This document shows, one piece after another, positions 32,325-44,994 of a stretch of DNA of 64,000 nucleotides (position 1 is its first letter; each line of letters opens with the position of its first letter). A program made the position numbers and the translations under genes. Source of the DNA: Hippasteria phrygiana (Eukaryota > Echinodermata > Asteroidea > Valvatida > Goniasteridae); NCBI GenBank assembly GCA_037893225.1, contig JAZGUH010000615.1:124001-188000 (forward strand), written 5' to 3'. The notes beneath the pieces were generated by a model that did not search any database, was not told where the DNA came from, and was given only the letters and a program-made list of their open reading frames with translations.

Positions 32325-32444
32325 TTACCATACCGGTGCCCCGACAGTTTTCTTTCTTCATTTTATTCACTTGAAAAATTAATTAACATTACCTAGTCAG
32401 TTTGATGACAAAATAATAAATAAATAAATAAATAAATAAATAAG
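32325..32444 (+). mobile_element. SINE 3' part with an AAAT microsatellite tail
   Basis: CAGTTTTCTTTCTTCATTTT, CACTTGAAAAATTAATTAA, and ACATTACCTAGTCAGTTTGATG match the post-head region of the SINE family. It ends in about nine units of AAAT (32408-32444), a typical slippage-prone retroposon tail. The tRNA head is lost. Confidence 0.72.
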
Positions 32445-32929
32445 TACTAAATGGTTTCAATAAATGTAGGAATTTAAATTGAAATAGCTGAATATTATAC
32501 ACGTATGCCAAAGATGACATGTTTTTCCAATCCATCATATTCACAGTCCTTACAACATCATTTAACATGGGACAAAATAGTCAGTAAAAAGTCATATTAA
32601 TCCCCTGCCGCACCCCTGACAAATTCATGGTGACTGATACTGCCCTCTAATGGACCAAGTAGCTATGAAACCACAGCATAAACTTCACAGATCTGTTGGT
32701 CAGTTCACATGAACTCTGGCTGACTTATGGATGGCATTATAAGTGGCTGGATTGCCAAACAAACAAACCCCAGGAGGAATGTTTTGTCACTAAAAACCAA
32801 GGATTCCCTTGGGCCAGCCCAGAAACTGAGCCTGCTGGTTGGGGAAAACAAGACCGGATAACGTCATTTCAATTCAAGTGTGAAAATAAAAATGAATCTC
32901 TTTGATCAGTGCAACAGGAAATTACCAAA
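32445..32929. other. Sequence without recognised features
   Basis: No recognised elements between the AAAT tail and the next dispersed repeat. Confidence 0.45.
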
Positions 32930-33128
32930 CCGAAGCGGTCGCCGAGGATCCCAGAGCAATATAGGATCTATGGTTTGCATTTGCCTAAAGGCATCCCTTA
33001 AAATACCCATTTCCATTGGTCTACATGTATATCCACTTTTACATGAAAACACCTTTTGGGCAACACAGGAATTCAAGATTTCAAAAGAGATTCTTCTGTA
33101 CAAATCCTGACAAATATTACCTCTGGAT
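32930..33128. repeat. Dispersed repeat with CAGGGGTGAGATT ends, copy 2 (decayed)
   Basis: Shares GCATTTGCCTAAAGGCATCC, CTTAAAATACCCATTTCCAT, ATCCACTTTTACATG, AAAAGAGATTCTTC and ATCCTGACAAAT with 7122-7408 and 52588-52845. The internal ATCCACGA units are not present. Confidence 0.68.
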
Positions 33129-34029
33129 AAAGGGTTTGCTGTCTGTTGGTCTAATACTAGAATTACCTTAGATTGGTCTTCAACAACTTTTCTCACTGTG
33201 TTTATGTGCATAAAGGCATGGACCACATGTGCCTGAAGTTGATCACATTTTGCGTTCGACGTGCACTCAGGTATTACACATTTAAATGAACAAGTCGCAT
33301 GTGCGGTCCCTCGCATACGTTTGTAAGTTTTTGGTTTGTCTCGGAACTCAGAACTCAGTACTCAAGCCCGAGTAGTTCATTTTCCATTTGTTACTCATCT
33401 AAAAACTACTCAAGTACAAAACTACTAACACACTCCAGAAAATGTGGACGGTGTACAAGTGTCAACAGAGCAATAAAAAGTCTGGATTTTGTCAAAATAC
33501 AGCACTGTCATTTCCCCCAATAATTACACAATTTTTATGGCAGAATTTCCGCAAAGCTTCAACAGTTTTGCCAGGGGTCAATGCCAGGTCGATTTATATG
33601 TCAAATGCCGAGGACCAAACAACCGTAAATCATTTGAGTATGCTTCATTCATTTGGGCCATTCTCCAGTCATAATCTGGATAGTAATGGCCTCAGTGTGA
33701 GGTAATCATTTTCTAACAGTGCATGGATCTATATATCTACCTTAAACAATAAACAGACCATGTGACATGCTTGTCCCCCCCCCCCCTCCCCTCCACCATA
33801 CTTTCAGAGATGAAATTGGATTAGAAACTGGCTAGGACACATAGTTTTCGTCGATGAGATTCCGACAAGTGGTGCATTTTTAAGGGCTAGTCGTGTACAT
33901 TATTTTATTCTACTTTTTAACGCTAACCCCCTAGGGTGCATACAAATCATTAAAATTTGAGAGTTGGGGACTTTTGGGTTAACTACTGAAATTTCAGGAG
34001 AAACACTCGAAGGCAATGTGATAAACCCT
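33129..34029. other. Sequence without recognised genes
   Basis: Contains repeated ACTCAGTACTCAAG / ACTACTCAAG words near 33350-33420 and a C run near 33774. A block with CCCCCTAGGGTGC and TTTTGGGTTAACT near 33930-33985 resembles one at 53790-53850. No exon recognised. Confidence 0.45.
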
Positions 34030-34205
34030 TCTGGCCAGCTGTTATTAAAGGGGTGCTAGGATGTTAATATGGGCTGTACAGCCAAGCGTAATGCAAACAA
34101 TAGACAAACAATGGATTGAGTATGTCCAGGAATGCGCATATAGACGACAACCAGCCAGGTGTTTTCTTTTTTTTGTCAAACCACAGCCATGGCTGCTTTT
34201 TCTTC
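34030..34205. mobile_element. piggyBac-like MITE, copy 6
   Basis: GGCCAGCTGTTATTAAAGGG, GTACAGCCAAGCGTAATGC, AACAATGGATTGAGTATG, and GAATGCGCATATAGACGAC give the family core in order. The TTAA ends are not cleanly preserved; boundaries are approximate. Confidence 0.68.
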
Positions 34206-35496
34206 TTTCAATTATACCATGATTCAGAGTTGCTTCTGATACAAGTTTCAGGAAGTTTAATAAGAGGTCAAACTTGAACTTTCTGTTTAGGTCAGATGTG
34301 ACTCCTTGGTCATCATTATAAAGGCAAAGGCTCTGCAGGTAACCAGTTTATCACCGGCCCCCATGGAGTGATCTAGAGATCGTTAGGAGCAGGGATGATT
34401 AAGAACTTCCGCCAGTGACATCCTCACAGCAGAGGGGCATGCATCTTCATTGTACTATTCACAACCGATAAGGCTCAGGGCAGACTCAAAACCAGCATTT
34501 CTGACCAATGTAATTCCTGCCTTCAGTGATTTTTTTTGTTTCGCATGTGAATATCGCAGCTTTAATGTTGGTGGTTAAAGTGGTTATCCGTTACATTTAA
34601 ATGGATCTGTATGCTCTCTTTTGGGGGGGGGGGGGGGGGGGGGGTGAGCAAATGCAATTTTAGCATGTTTGATTTTCTTCTTTAAAAAATACTTTTTTGT
34701 ATAATGTACTTTTTAAAGATGAATGTTATTTTAAAGATGAATGTTATATTTACGTTTGTTTTGATAATTCTATGTTATTTGAAACATTATTAATCAAAAT
34801 CCACTTTTAATAAAACGGCTTTTAATTCAACCTCCAGGCTGCCATTGACAGTTTTTAATAAACCAGTAATAAATAAATTATTGAAAGAAAAAAAATAATC
34901 ATAAACTACTCACAGCTGTTTTTACGGCTAAACATAAACCATTTAAACTGAACATACTGAATTTATTTTATTTTATTTTATATTTTTTAGTTGGGTTCCC
35001 CTCTTATCTAGTTTGACTGATAACAACTTAGGTCGTCTTTGTGTGCACAGGATGTCATAAGAAAAAACATCCTATCAGAATTTAAATATTTATTAAAATT
35101 GAATTGTCATTTCAGATTGTTATGGCTTCCAGGTTCTGGGGTGTTTTCCTGCAGAAATACAATAAAATTTGGCTTGGTAATAAACTTGGAGCTCAACTCG
35201 ACAGACCACAATATAAATGCAACCGGTGCAATCAAGTTTGCTACTGGAAACTGCTTTATAATATTGGGGTGCTGAAAACTTTTAGCATTCAATGAAATTT
35301 CATGACATTATTGAAACTCTTATTATCCGAAGAGGCTATACATTTTCTTCAAGATGAATGCTTCATTTGCCACAGGCCAGATATCTTCCATAAAATGCTC
35401 GACTTGATCATGTTTTTCGTCATTTCCTCATTCACCGTGCTTGTTTGTGTGTTAATTTCTTGATGAAAAAAAAACAGGGACAATTTTATTGTACAG
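34206..35496. other. Sequence with a G run
   Basis: Contains a pure G run at about 34623-34644 and a duplicated AAAGATGAATGTTATTT word near 34716-34746. No gene recognised; frames at 35039-35295 on both strands are unassigned. Confidence 0.45.
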
Positions 35497-35705
35497 TGTA
35501 CAAGCATTCAGTCGTACTTCCCCAATACGTCCGAGGACAATGCTTTGTGTTTCCTATTGTTCCTTTAATATAACCAACCCCCATAGACTAAGCCCGTATC
35601 CTTACATTCGAGGACCAATTTCAACAAAAGACTCTACGTTCGAGGACTGAAAGGATTCTTTGTGTTTCCTTTCTTCTCTTGTCCTCGGAGATATATACAC
35701 TGTGC
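35497..35705. repeat. Dispersed repeat, GTCCTCGNAAG family, copy 1
   Basis: GTCGTACTTCCCCAATACG, TTCCTATTGTTCCTTTAATA, CCCATAGACTAAGC and TTCGAGGACCAATTTCAAC occur in order. The complement is found at 63590-63800. CGAGGAC-type words recur four times inside. No ends with a clear duplication are visible. Confidence 0.72.
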
Positions 35706-35828
35706 ACGTACATTGTACATATATACACACTTCATAACAGTGCAGACGTCAATTTTCCGTCAGATCATACATTATGACAAACGATGAAAGCGTGGCAGAT
35801 GCAGTTACTAACTCAGTTTCTTTAACCA

Positions 35829-35947
35829 TGGCCCTGATTATCCGAGTCAAAAGGTCCAAGTGTCAACACCGGTGAGATTTAACTATTAGAATGTTACCAT
35901 TACCGTGGTCAAATTTCCCTCCAAATAAGTCAAGTGCGAACATGGAT
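35829..35947. mobile_element. Fragment of the TGTCCGCACT element
   Basis: Resembles one end of the family: AAAAGGTCCAAGTGTCAACA, ATGTTACCATTACCGTGG, and a closing AAGTCAAGTGCGAACATGG. Strongly decayed. Confidence 0.45.
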
Positions 35948-37011
35948 AAGTTTGACATGAGCATTAATTCTCCAACCCTTCATAAATCCTAAGTTTGTCA
36001 TTCTTGTTGAAGTTGTGGACGTTTTAACACAAAATCCAGTGGGAACACAGCTGAATTTAAGCCACAGGTACATAAATGTAAGAACAAAGGAAGTCTATTC
36101 TCTCTCTCAGGTAATACGAATCACACCTCTTGCATTGGGAATTTCCGGGGAACCTGCACACACAGGAAATGCCTACTGGTTTTCTCATCAAGTTCCCCTT
36201 TAAATAACAGGAAACCGCCACATGTTGAGATACAACATGACACCTGCAAGCTTACATTGCACAATACCTGGGCTTAATTAAATTGCTGACAATTCATTAG
36301 TATACATGTATGTGCTCCATTCTGATCAGCAAAAGTACGTTTCGATGTCACCGAAACACCACCAGTAACTTATTCCTTATTTTGACAGAGTAAAATGACC
36401 AGCCCTAGCCATTATTAATGATTCATCTAAAACGAGTACAGCAAAGTGACAAGATCACAGAGATAGGTCCCAGACCACACAGCCAGCCAGTCAAAGTACG
36501 TTCACCTTTAGTACACCTCATCATATGTAAGTCATATGAAAGCCGCTCATAAGCTGAACTTATGAGTGATAACCAACAAGTGTGACTCAAATCCGTGGGA
36601 TTAGAGAGGGCTTAAGACAGCAGGAGCGATTCTCCAACAAAGTCCTTCCTATCACACACACATAATAACCAATTGGCCAGAGGGGAATAACGTACAAAGC
36701 CCCACACACTGATAGAGCATTGATCATACTTCACAATTGCTTTTTAATAAATTACCCAATACAGACTAGTCTAGCCACGGACTCTTAGTTTGTCTGTTGC
36801 TTAATAGCAATGTTCATGCTTGACTGGAACTTGGGGTCATATTGAGTTTTATTGACACCAATGACACTTATGACCGGACCCAACCCAAGCATCAAACCAT
36901 GTACATCCCCTTCATAGCCCACAGCAGACCATTTGTATCTTATCTATGTTTGACCTACTTATGCAGTGATGCCACTATCAAACAGCACTATTACAGTTAA
37001 ATAGTACACTC
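35948..37011. other. Sequence without recognised genes
   Basis: Only a short block near 36766 (CTAGTCTAGCCACGGACTC) is shared with about 26907. No exon, RNA or transposon ends seen. Confidence 0.45.
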
Positions 37012-37200
37012 TAACCAATTCTGTCTGGCTGTTATTAATGGGGTGCTGGTATGCCAATACGGGCTTGTGCAGCCGTGCATACTGCACACTAAAGGCAAAC
37101 AATGGATTGAATACACACAGGAATGCGCATATAGATGACCACCGGTCAGATGTTTTTAAAACGCTGCTATGACCGTTGTCCGTATTCAATGGATTAGTAA
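37012..37200. mobile_element. piggyBac-like MITE, copy 7
   Basis: TAACCAATTCTGTCTGGCTG, TTAATGGGGTGCTGGTATGC, CAAACAATGGATTGAATACA, GAATGCGCATATAGATGACC and TCCGTATTCAATGGATTAG follow the family order. The terminal TTAA has decayed on both sides. Confidence 0.72.
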
Positions 37201-37975
37201 TGAGTATGTCATACTCATACAACACATCAATGACCCTAACAACACTTAATTACCAACGATCACTTTTGAAGCCAGCCATATCCACTTTCTCCACTCAAAG
37301 CCTAAACCCCGATCACAATATTTGAACAGTAAACACCTCACACTCCCCTCAAACTTCCAGCCAAAACACCCCTTAATTACCCTTACAATAGCACTCAATC
37401 CTTTTGATTAGATTCCCGGATGACCCAACCGAGACGAGCCCTGGTTTCAAGTCAACCTTTGGCAGCGTGGTAGATTGCTGAAGTGACAGCCACACAGGTC
37501 ACCGGTGTCAATAAATCAAAGGACTGCCTTGGTAACACCTGTTCTCAGTGACCTGGCATGCACCTGCTGGTGAAACAATCCCCCAATGATCTGTTCTTCC
37601 CTCAGATGAGGGGTGAACCACTCAGTCGGCCCAGAGCGCTTTAAACTTCAACTTCAAAGACAGAGTTATTTTTGCTTCACTCTGCCCGTCATATCAGGCA
37701 GAATGAAATGAAAATCATACCCAAAGACATTTTGTGCAGATATATTAATCCCCCTGCGCTATGTTAAAAAAATGGGATTCCGCTTTTTGAAGTGTTCATT
37801 TTAACTTTTTAAAACAGTCAAGCTATTTCCTAACATGGAGGGCGCTGTTGCCTTAATGCCACTCAAAAACGCATCAGATTGCATACTTTGTCACATTGAC
37901 TTGTGTGCAGAGTGCAGCAAGGTCAAGCTGTCACCACAGATGCACTGTGCTGCATCTGGCAGGGTTAGGGTTAAA
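37201..37975. other. Sequence without recognised features
   Basis: No repeat ends or exons recognised. Confidence 0.45.
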
Positions 37976-38062
37976 ATGGCAGGAGTGGAATTTGAACCTG
38001 TAACCTCCGGCGCTCTACCAACTGAGCCCTATCTTGCTCTTTGTTGGCGGTCTCCCATAGGC
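37976..38062 (-). mobile_element. Truncated SINE head, minus orientation
   Basis: TGGCAGGAGTGGAATTTGAA and CCTGTAACCTCCGGCGCTCT are the complement of the B box and anticodon-like region; CTACCAACTGAGCCCTATCT is the complement of the A box. The usual EST-like central stretch (AATACCGTACCGGT) is missing, so the head is internally shortened. Confidence 0.75.
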
Positions 38063-41000
38063 ACTAAAATAATGAGGAAACACAAATCAACAATGATGTT
38101 GAAGATTCTGCTCAAAGTAGAATGACATCACTCCTGTGCTCACAAACATAATATAATTTACATTAGATGATGATTATGTTTCCCAATTCAAGTCCAAAAA
38201 ATCCAAAAATCTTTCCTCTCACTATTTTCTATGGGTCCAACAGTTACATGTACTTTTACTCTCTGCCTAGCAAGAAGCTCATGCAAAGGTCTTTTCTGAC
38301 ATTAAGACTGTCTGTGGCGTTTAAAATTTATAACGCCTTTATGTCATAAAAGAACTCTGCAATGTCATAAAAAAATGATTTTGTGACATCCCAAAAGAAA
38401 TTAATGACTGTAGTGTCCCTTCAGGGCCACCATACTAGATACCCAAGTTTGGGCAAGTAAAGTGCCCATCACCATGGAGCTCGTGTACACATGTGTGACA
38501 TACTGTAGATCCATGGGCTACATGTACCTTTGATGTGACATATTGTACATTACAGCCACATGGGCTAACATTCAGAGCTACATCATGTATTACATACATG
38601 TAGCTCCACGGGCACACATGAAACAGTACGCTACATTACGTACACAGCCCAGCAGCATATTATTGTAACCACAAGCATGCCAAGCATGCAACGCTAAGCT
38701 ACGTTTTCATGTTTGGTCCCCAGTCCCCAGCCAAGCTAGTTTTGGTTGATTTCAAGGCCAATATGGTAGCGCCACATGTACTTTCCATGGCTGTGGCTCA
38801 GGTTCAAATCCTACTAGGGCTAATTTCAAAAATCTGCTACCCATACAAAGTTGTTCATTTACTCCTTACAGCAAAACTAAGTTCTGTAGCCCTACGTGTA
38901 TGCTCAGTGCTTTTTTGAGAGGCCTTGAGAAAAAATTATTTTGGACTTGAACACAGGGCCTCTTGCTTACAAGTACTGATGTCTTATTAACCACTGGACC
39001 AGTATTATATGACCACCAAGTTTGCTGGGGACGGCTGGCCAATCTGAAGTGTAAATTTGCACATTCCACAATGTGTCGGACAATTATAAGAGAGACATTG
39101 CTTTGGAGGCGCCCACTTGGGATACAAAAAGCATTTGTCTTAAAATTGCTATGGTTAGAAAGATCATCAAAACAAGTAGAACAACAATGCCTTGAAAATG
39201 TGGCATTTGTCTAAAAAAACAATTATGAAAATCACTGTGTGGATGCCAGTCTGGTTCAGAAAAGTCAGACCGTTAGAAACCCATAGCACACACAGTTTTT
39301 CATCAGAAATGTTCAGACAAACTTTTTTTTTCGAAGGAATGGTCGTGCACAATATATTTTCCATGGTCTTTTCAGTTATTGGAATTTTAGGACGAGCACT
39401 TTTTCCACCTCGGAGGCAAAATTTGTCCTTTAAATAGGACTGCACACTAATAAATAGAGGTAACTTTTGAACATTAAATTTATCTCTTAGTAAAACAATA
39501 AAAACATTAAATCATCCTACAACAGAGATGATCACCAAAAGTAGAAAGAATTCCTAATATCTGGCAATACACTGTCATAGCTATATACATTGATCACTAC
39601 CTATAACTGGAATTATGCCAACATGGCATGCGTGTGCGCGACATGCTGGGAGCAAACCATCATTCAAAGATATCTCTAGAAAAACAAACACGTAGTTCGG
39701 ATGGCCAGAAGCGCTGATGAAATCACCTCCCCATGCAACCTCAAGGGTAGCAAACGTTCATGTTATGTTTGTTGCTTGTGACAGGAAAAGGGACAACGGA
39801 TGATAGGCGTTTCTGTTCTCATTTCCATGGAATTCCAATCTAGGGATTTTTCACAAGATCTTGGGAATTTTTTGTGGAAAAAGTATGGATTACACATGTA
39901 CAAAATGCTTATTCAAGCAATTTGCGAACGCATTTGTACAGCATTTCCCATTGACTTGGAAAGAATTTTACTGGGGAGATCTTAGGATGTTTGAATCTGA
40001 TGAGTGGCCACAGTGTCTCTTATTAGGGTTAAACAAAACAGAATCAGTTTAAAGTTCATCTGCACATACATATAAAAGGACTGCATCGATCTGATAGACA
40101 CAAATTGCACAACTTTAATAGGAAAATGCAAACCCATTGGCACATTTGTGTTTTGACTTGAAACATAATCGGTAAGATAAGACAATCACCTTTTCCGTAC
40201 CCCAAGCCAAGGTAACTCTCATGTTCAGACTATCCTATTTATTTTTCCAAGCTCACCCTGGTGTGCACATGACAGTAAATTCTCTATAAAGTCCCGATAA
40301 ATTGTCTGGCATCTGGGCAAAAAGTCTGATCCCGAATGTCCGAGTGATAAATTGTTTGTTGGAGGAAGATGTTCTGTTAACGAGGCTGTACCCACTGTCA
40401 AACTCAATTTGTCAAATTTTGTCTAATTTTCCACACAGAGGTGAGCACAGGTGGAAAAGTATACATTTTGTGAAGAAAATGGAATCGGGTGAATTTAAAT
40501 TTAAAGTTCAAATCAAAATCAGAATTCGGATGCTGACAGGTCAAACAATCAGAAAGCTTTGAATAAAACTTTGTCACTATGGGGTAAACAGTTGGCAGAA
40601 AAAAATTGTGCTAACTACAACAGAAAGATTTTGCAAACCACAGCGACATTTCAAGGTTAAGTTGTGCCATGCTTATGTGCATGAAGATCGTTGCACTGCT
40701 ATTTTCAGCAAAGTTTACATTTGAAGTTAGTGAGCTCTTATATATACTGGTCAACGGTGTCTGTAAAGTTGGCAAAAGCTCCATTTTGCAAATGTGTACT
40801 CGACAGTGCCTGAAAGGGGGCACAGATCTCAACTATTGGCAGTATTCTCAAGAAGGTTCTCGAATATCCTGCGCAATTCTCTTTCGTACATTTTGGGGTT
40901 CTGTCGCAAGTATCATGTTCAGCATTAGCTTAAAAATATCAAATGAGTTCGAGTACAAAAAATTTAAATCAAAACTTCAGTAAAATAACACCACTACAGA

Positions 41001-42255
41001 ACGCAATTTCCGTTTTAGAAAATGGATTACAGGAAGTGATACAAGAGCGGTTAATTCTATGGATCCAAGTTCTGACATTTTCTCGACAAGGTTGCCTCTT
41101 TAATGGCTGTGAAAGGCAATGCGACACCTCGCGACAAAGTTTGGAGCAAATTCCGAGGTACTTAAAAGTGCGCACTTTTTGCAAAATAAAAATCTCAGTG
41201 TAAAGAGAGAGCACAAGTGGTTTTCGCTTAGATTTGTAGACGTCATCGATGATAGATTTGTTGCAAAATATTCCATGACTGAGACCGTTTAGCCTACATG
41301 TTGCCAAGTACCTCTCGTCCCAATGACTCCATGTATCATATTCATCTTTCTCTTTGATCGTGATGAATGCGTATGACAGGGAAGTTGGGACTCGAGCTGT
41401 GATACACCAACGCCCTTTTGTACTCAAATTTAACTATAAAGTTACTTATCGCAGACATATTTTGAAACCTAATGACTCATTTAACAATAAAAAAAATTGG
41501 GAAATGCTTGAAAATTAGTATTTTATCATTAAACATTCTTCAAGGGTCAAAACATCAGATTTTTTCAACTTTTATCAATTGAAATTTCTTTGAGGGTTGA
41601 AATTCAAAAAGAGCATGTATTGTAAAGCACAGCTTTAAACATGCAACAGACTGGCTGACTGGCATAGCTCGCTGAAAGAATAAACTCAAGTGGCCAAGGG
41701 TCCAGAAGTTAACCAAATATGATTGGATTTGACAAGTATTCCCAGACCCGATTCCCAGGTTGGCTGCTAAGATGCATGCCTGTACACCTGAGGGGGGATT
41801 ATTGACCAACACATGGCGCTCATGCAATGCCGATCCATCATCATCACACAAGCACGCCATTCCCAAACTTAAACTGAATGCGTTTAAATTGATTTTTTTT
41901 TCTTGAATGTTGAGGTTTTGATTGTAAACCAAATATTTTGTTTGAATGACTTTTTGTTTGATGAAATGTCATAATAAACCGAAATTTAAATGAACTGAAT
42001 TGAATTGAATTTGGCAGAATAGGAAAATATTGGTAAAATTGTCATGTTTTGGAGTTTAACTTTGAAATTTTAACTTCTTGTGTTCCGAGTCAGCTTTTGA
42101 TGTTTTAACGCGCACAATTGCACAAATTCAGTCCTAACTTTGACTGCCGTTTACACAGGATGCTGACTTTGTGCACGAAGAAATATGTTCATACATACTA
42201 TCAGCAAGGATTAGGTGACCATACATGTACATGTACCTGGATGCCATGGCTAATA
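38063..42255. other. Long stretch without recognised genes
   Basis: About 4.2 kb. Near 38460-38620 GGGCTACATGTACC and ACATGTAGCTCC words repeat loosely. At 38930-39000 a minus-strand tRNA-like trace is visible (CACTGGACC as A box, GAACACAGG as B box) but too decayed to call. Several open frames under 155 codons lie at 40600-41430 and 41555-41932 on both strands with no recognised domain. A GAATTGAATT run lies near 41995. Confidence 0.4.
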
Positions 42256-42793
42256 CTCCCTTTACACAGGATGGCGACCTTTGGGCCTCCCTTGTGCGAC
42301 CATAAAACTGGCCAGGTCGCCGTTGGAGGCTCAAAGGAGGCCGAATGGTTGCCTAGGTCGTTCAAAGGTGGTACACAGGATGTTCAGACATGCCATGGAC
42401 ACCATGGTCGCCGAAATTTTTTGAACATGTTCAAAACAGTCGCACAAAGGTCGCCGAGGAGGTTGGTTGCTCAAAGGTTGCTCAAAGGTGGCTCAAATGA
42501 GGCAGAAGGGAGGCACAAGCATTGCCGTAGTTGCAGAATGGATGCACAATGGTCGGCCAATGGTCGCCACGTAATAGATGCGTTCTGTTGCAAATTTTAC
42601 CGTCAATCTGGGCGATGCTTCTGCCTGAAAATGCTTGAAAATTGCAGTTTTGGTGGTTCAAGGGAGGCACAAGGATCGCTGGAGCAGTTACATAGAAACA
42701 GGATTTTCTGGGTTTAGGCGACCATTGAGCGTCCTGGCCATTTTGTGGTCGCTCATAGGTGGTACAAAGGTCGCAGCCCTGTGTAAAGGGGGC
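42256..42793. mobile_element. MITE with CTCCCTTTACACAGG ends
   Basis: Left CTCCCTTTACACAGGATGGC and right GCCCTGTGTAAAGGGGGC are inverted repeats. Inside, words such as AAAGGTGG, GGTCGCC and GGTTGCTCAAAGG recur many times, which produces a 199-codon plus-strand frame (42118-42717) rich in repeats of no known family. About 540 bp and apparently non-autonomous. Confidence 0.8.
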
Positions 42794-43692
42794 TTAAGCA
42801 ACACGGCACCCTCAACATTTGGCTCACAGACACAAAAAGACCCAGAAAGGTCTTGAAAAACAAGTAGGCCGTTACAGTGACAAACCGGTGTACATACGGT
42901 AATGAATTACTACGAGCACGCAAGATTTAGTACACCTCAAAATGCTCCAGCAATAAACAAACTAAAACATGGGAAATTATTTCAAATCTGACAGGTTCAT
43001 CTGAACTAGATTTGTTAAAATCATAAACACGCTATCAATCAAAACATAAAAGATGGCTGCACCTGAATTCCGTAGCGGGCGTTTCACGCGGGGAGCCCCA
43101 TTTGTCCTAGTTAAGAGATCATTCGGCAACAAGAAAAAACCTTGTTTTTTTTTTTGCCAAGCATCATTTGATTAGTCACAGGAAGGCCTGGTTAATGATC
43201 AGAAGAGCCGTAAATCACAGTTGAGCCCAGCTGAGCTGACTCAAATACTAATCCGATATAATTGGGGGTGACAAGAGTACATGGGATCAAAAATGATAAT
43301 ACTGTACAGAACTGCACCCTACACACACACACGTACCGTCTGCCCTCTCCCTAACTTAAAGAAAAGACATTTTTACGGCATGCAGGACAGCGTTTATTTT
43401 CATGTTACTATGCTATAAACTTCTACATCCTTTATAGTGATTCTTGGAAGTAGCTGCAAAATTTCAGTTTTGATGTTAATGCAAATGTTCATATTCATGA
43501 CAAAAGCGTGATGTCTGAGATGCATGGCAGGGATCTATCTCCATAGCAATGTGTCAACAACAAAAAATAATCATTTTTTAGTCATTTTCCATGTCAAATA
43601 TGTAGCTCGTTTGGAATTCTAACCAACATTTTTTTCTGAACAGTCCTGGTTTAGTCAGAAGATGGAATGTTTGCGTCGGTGGATGATGTAAA
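42794..43692. other. Sequence without recognised features
   Basis: Contains an ACACAC tract near 43321 and T/A runs; no repeats with ends or exons recognised. Confidence 0.45.
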
Positions 43693-43877
43693 TTAGAACA
43701 GGGATGTTTTCTCTTTTGCCCTGTCCCGACGTAATATATGAAGCACTGTATACTCCGTGCTTTCCGTGGGTCGTGGGTTCGAATCCCGCCCGAGTAAGCC
43801 TGTGAATTTTGTCACAGTATACAGTGCTTCATATATTACGTCGGGACAGGGCAAAAGAGAAAACATCTCTGTTCTAA
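43693..43877. repeat. Near-perfect palindrome with a tRNA B box in its loop
   Basis: Arms 43693-43754 and 43816-43877 (62 bp each, starting TTAGAACAGGGATGTTTTCT) pair with about one mismatch. The 61-nt loop holds GGGTCGTGGGTTCGAATCCC, a perfect pol III B box, followed by GAGTAAGCCTGTGAATTTT, which is also found after the B box at 8233. No A box lies in the loop. It may be a tRNA-derived element captured in, or giving rise to, a foldback structure. Confidence 0.92.
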
Positions 43878-44015
43878 GTCCTGGGTAACTTTGGAAGAAT
43901 GATTTTTCTTCTGTTTTTAAGCTCTTTTGACAAGAGTTGAACAAGGAATCTTACAAATTGGCAATCAAGTCCATGCAGCTAGCACAAATTACGGAGTGTT
44001 ACTTTTAATATCATT

Positions 44016-44112
44016 AAACAAACCACAAGGGAAACTGACTGCATGAATGAATTTTCAAAATGAACAAAGAAAACTGGCAGGAGCAGGATTTGAACCTGCG
44101 ACCACTGTGACA
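44016..44112 (-). mobile_element. SINE, minus orientation, truncated head
   Basis: AAACAAACCACAAGGGAAAC and AACAAAGAAAACTGGCAGGA are the tail and start of the family, followed by the complement of a good B box (GGATTTGAACCTGCGACC). Sequence then switches to unrelated DNA before the A box, so the head is cut. Confidence 0.8.
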
Positions 44113-44994
44113 CATTTTCCCCCCAGGATTCTTGGTCAGATTTTAAAGAGCTGTCGGTCAGGATGTGTTTCTCAGATAATTTATATGTTATACTCAGCAC
44201 AAATCTGCAGGGAGCCAGTTACGTGCAATTAATACACGTCGCATGAAATTTGGACTGGTTGCCCGTTTTTGTTAGCATATTGTATCTGCGATTAGCAAAA
44301 CCGTAATTTTACTGATAGCTTTTGGCACAGGCCCCTGGATTCAGCTAGGCTCCATCTGATCCCCAACAAATTGAATTACGCCCAACCCATTCTCCCCCCC
44401 TAAGTAGCCTTGCCGACATGCTGGTCCTGCTATCAGACCTCTTAATGTTGTCATGAATCGGACGGGATATCGGGTGAGTTTGGCGCAATCCGCCAAGCCC
44501 AGTTTCGTCAATGCTCAGTGCTGGGTGCTCCCGACATGCGGAATGTTCGGTATGGGCGGCCTGCGGTGTTCATGTCTGCCTGATATGCACATGTAGCTGC
44601 CTGGACAATCTTGATATTTTTTTTTTGGATCTCCCAATCAAGAATCTGACAGCTGATTTTTTTTCTTCCCGTTTTAAATGAAACTTCTTTGGACTTTGGT
44701 GAACATTTTGCAAAGTTGATTTTTGTCACCAAATATAGAGTTTGACAGTTTTTCTTCCAGCGCAAGTCTAGACAACGACTTTCACCGACGATGTCACCGA
44801 ATAATAACCTAGATTTATCTCAAACTCATCCCAAATGAAATACGAAAATACAGCTGAAAGTGGAATGTTTCAATCCTATGCGCAGACTTTTTGTCAAAGG
44901 TAAAAACGACACAAAACAGAAACTGACAAGTTTTGAAGCACACTACAAGGACAAGGGGAGGTGATGAGCTGGTCTCACGGGTAGTGGAAGTTAA
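44113..44994. other. Sequence without recognised features
   Basis: Frames of 85 and 91 codons on the minus strand at 44508-45090 have no recognised family. No repeat boundary seen. Confidence 0.45.

Noticed and set aside
42118..42717. 199-codon frame, among the longest open frames in the window
   Set aside because: It lies almost wholly in the CTCCCTTTACACAGG-ended element and is made of the element's reiterated words; no domain recognised.
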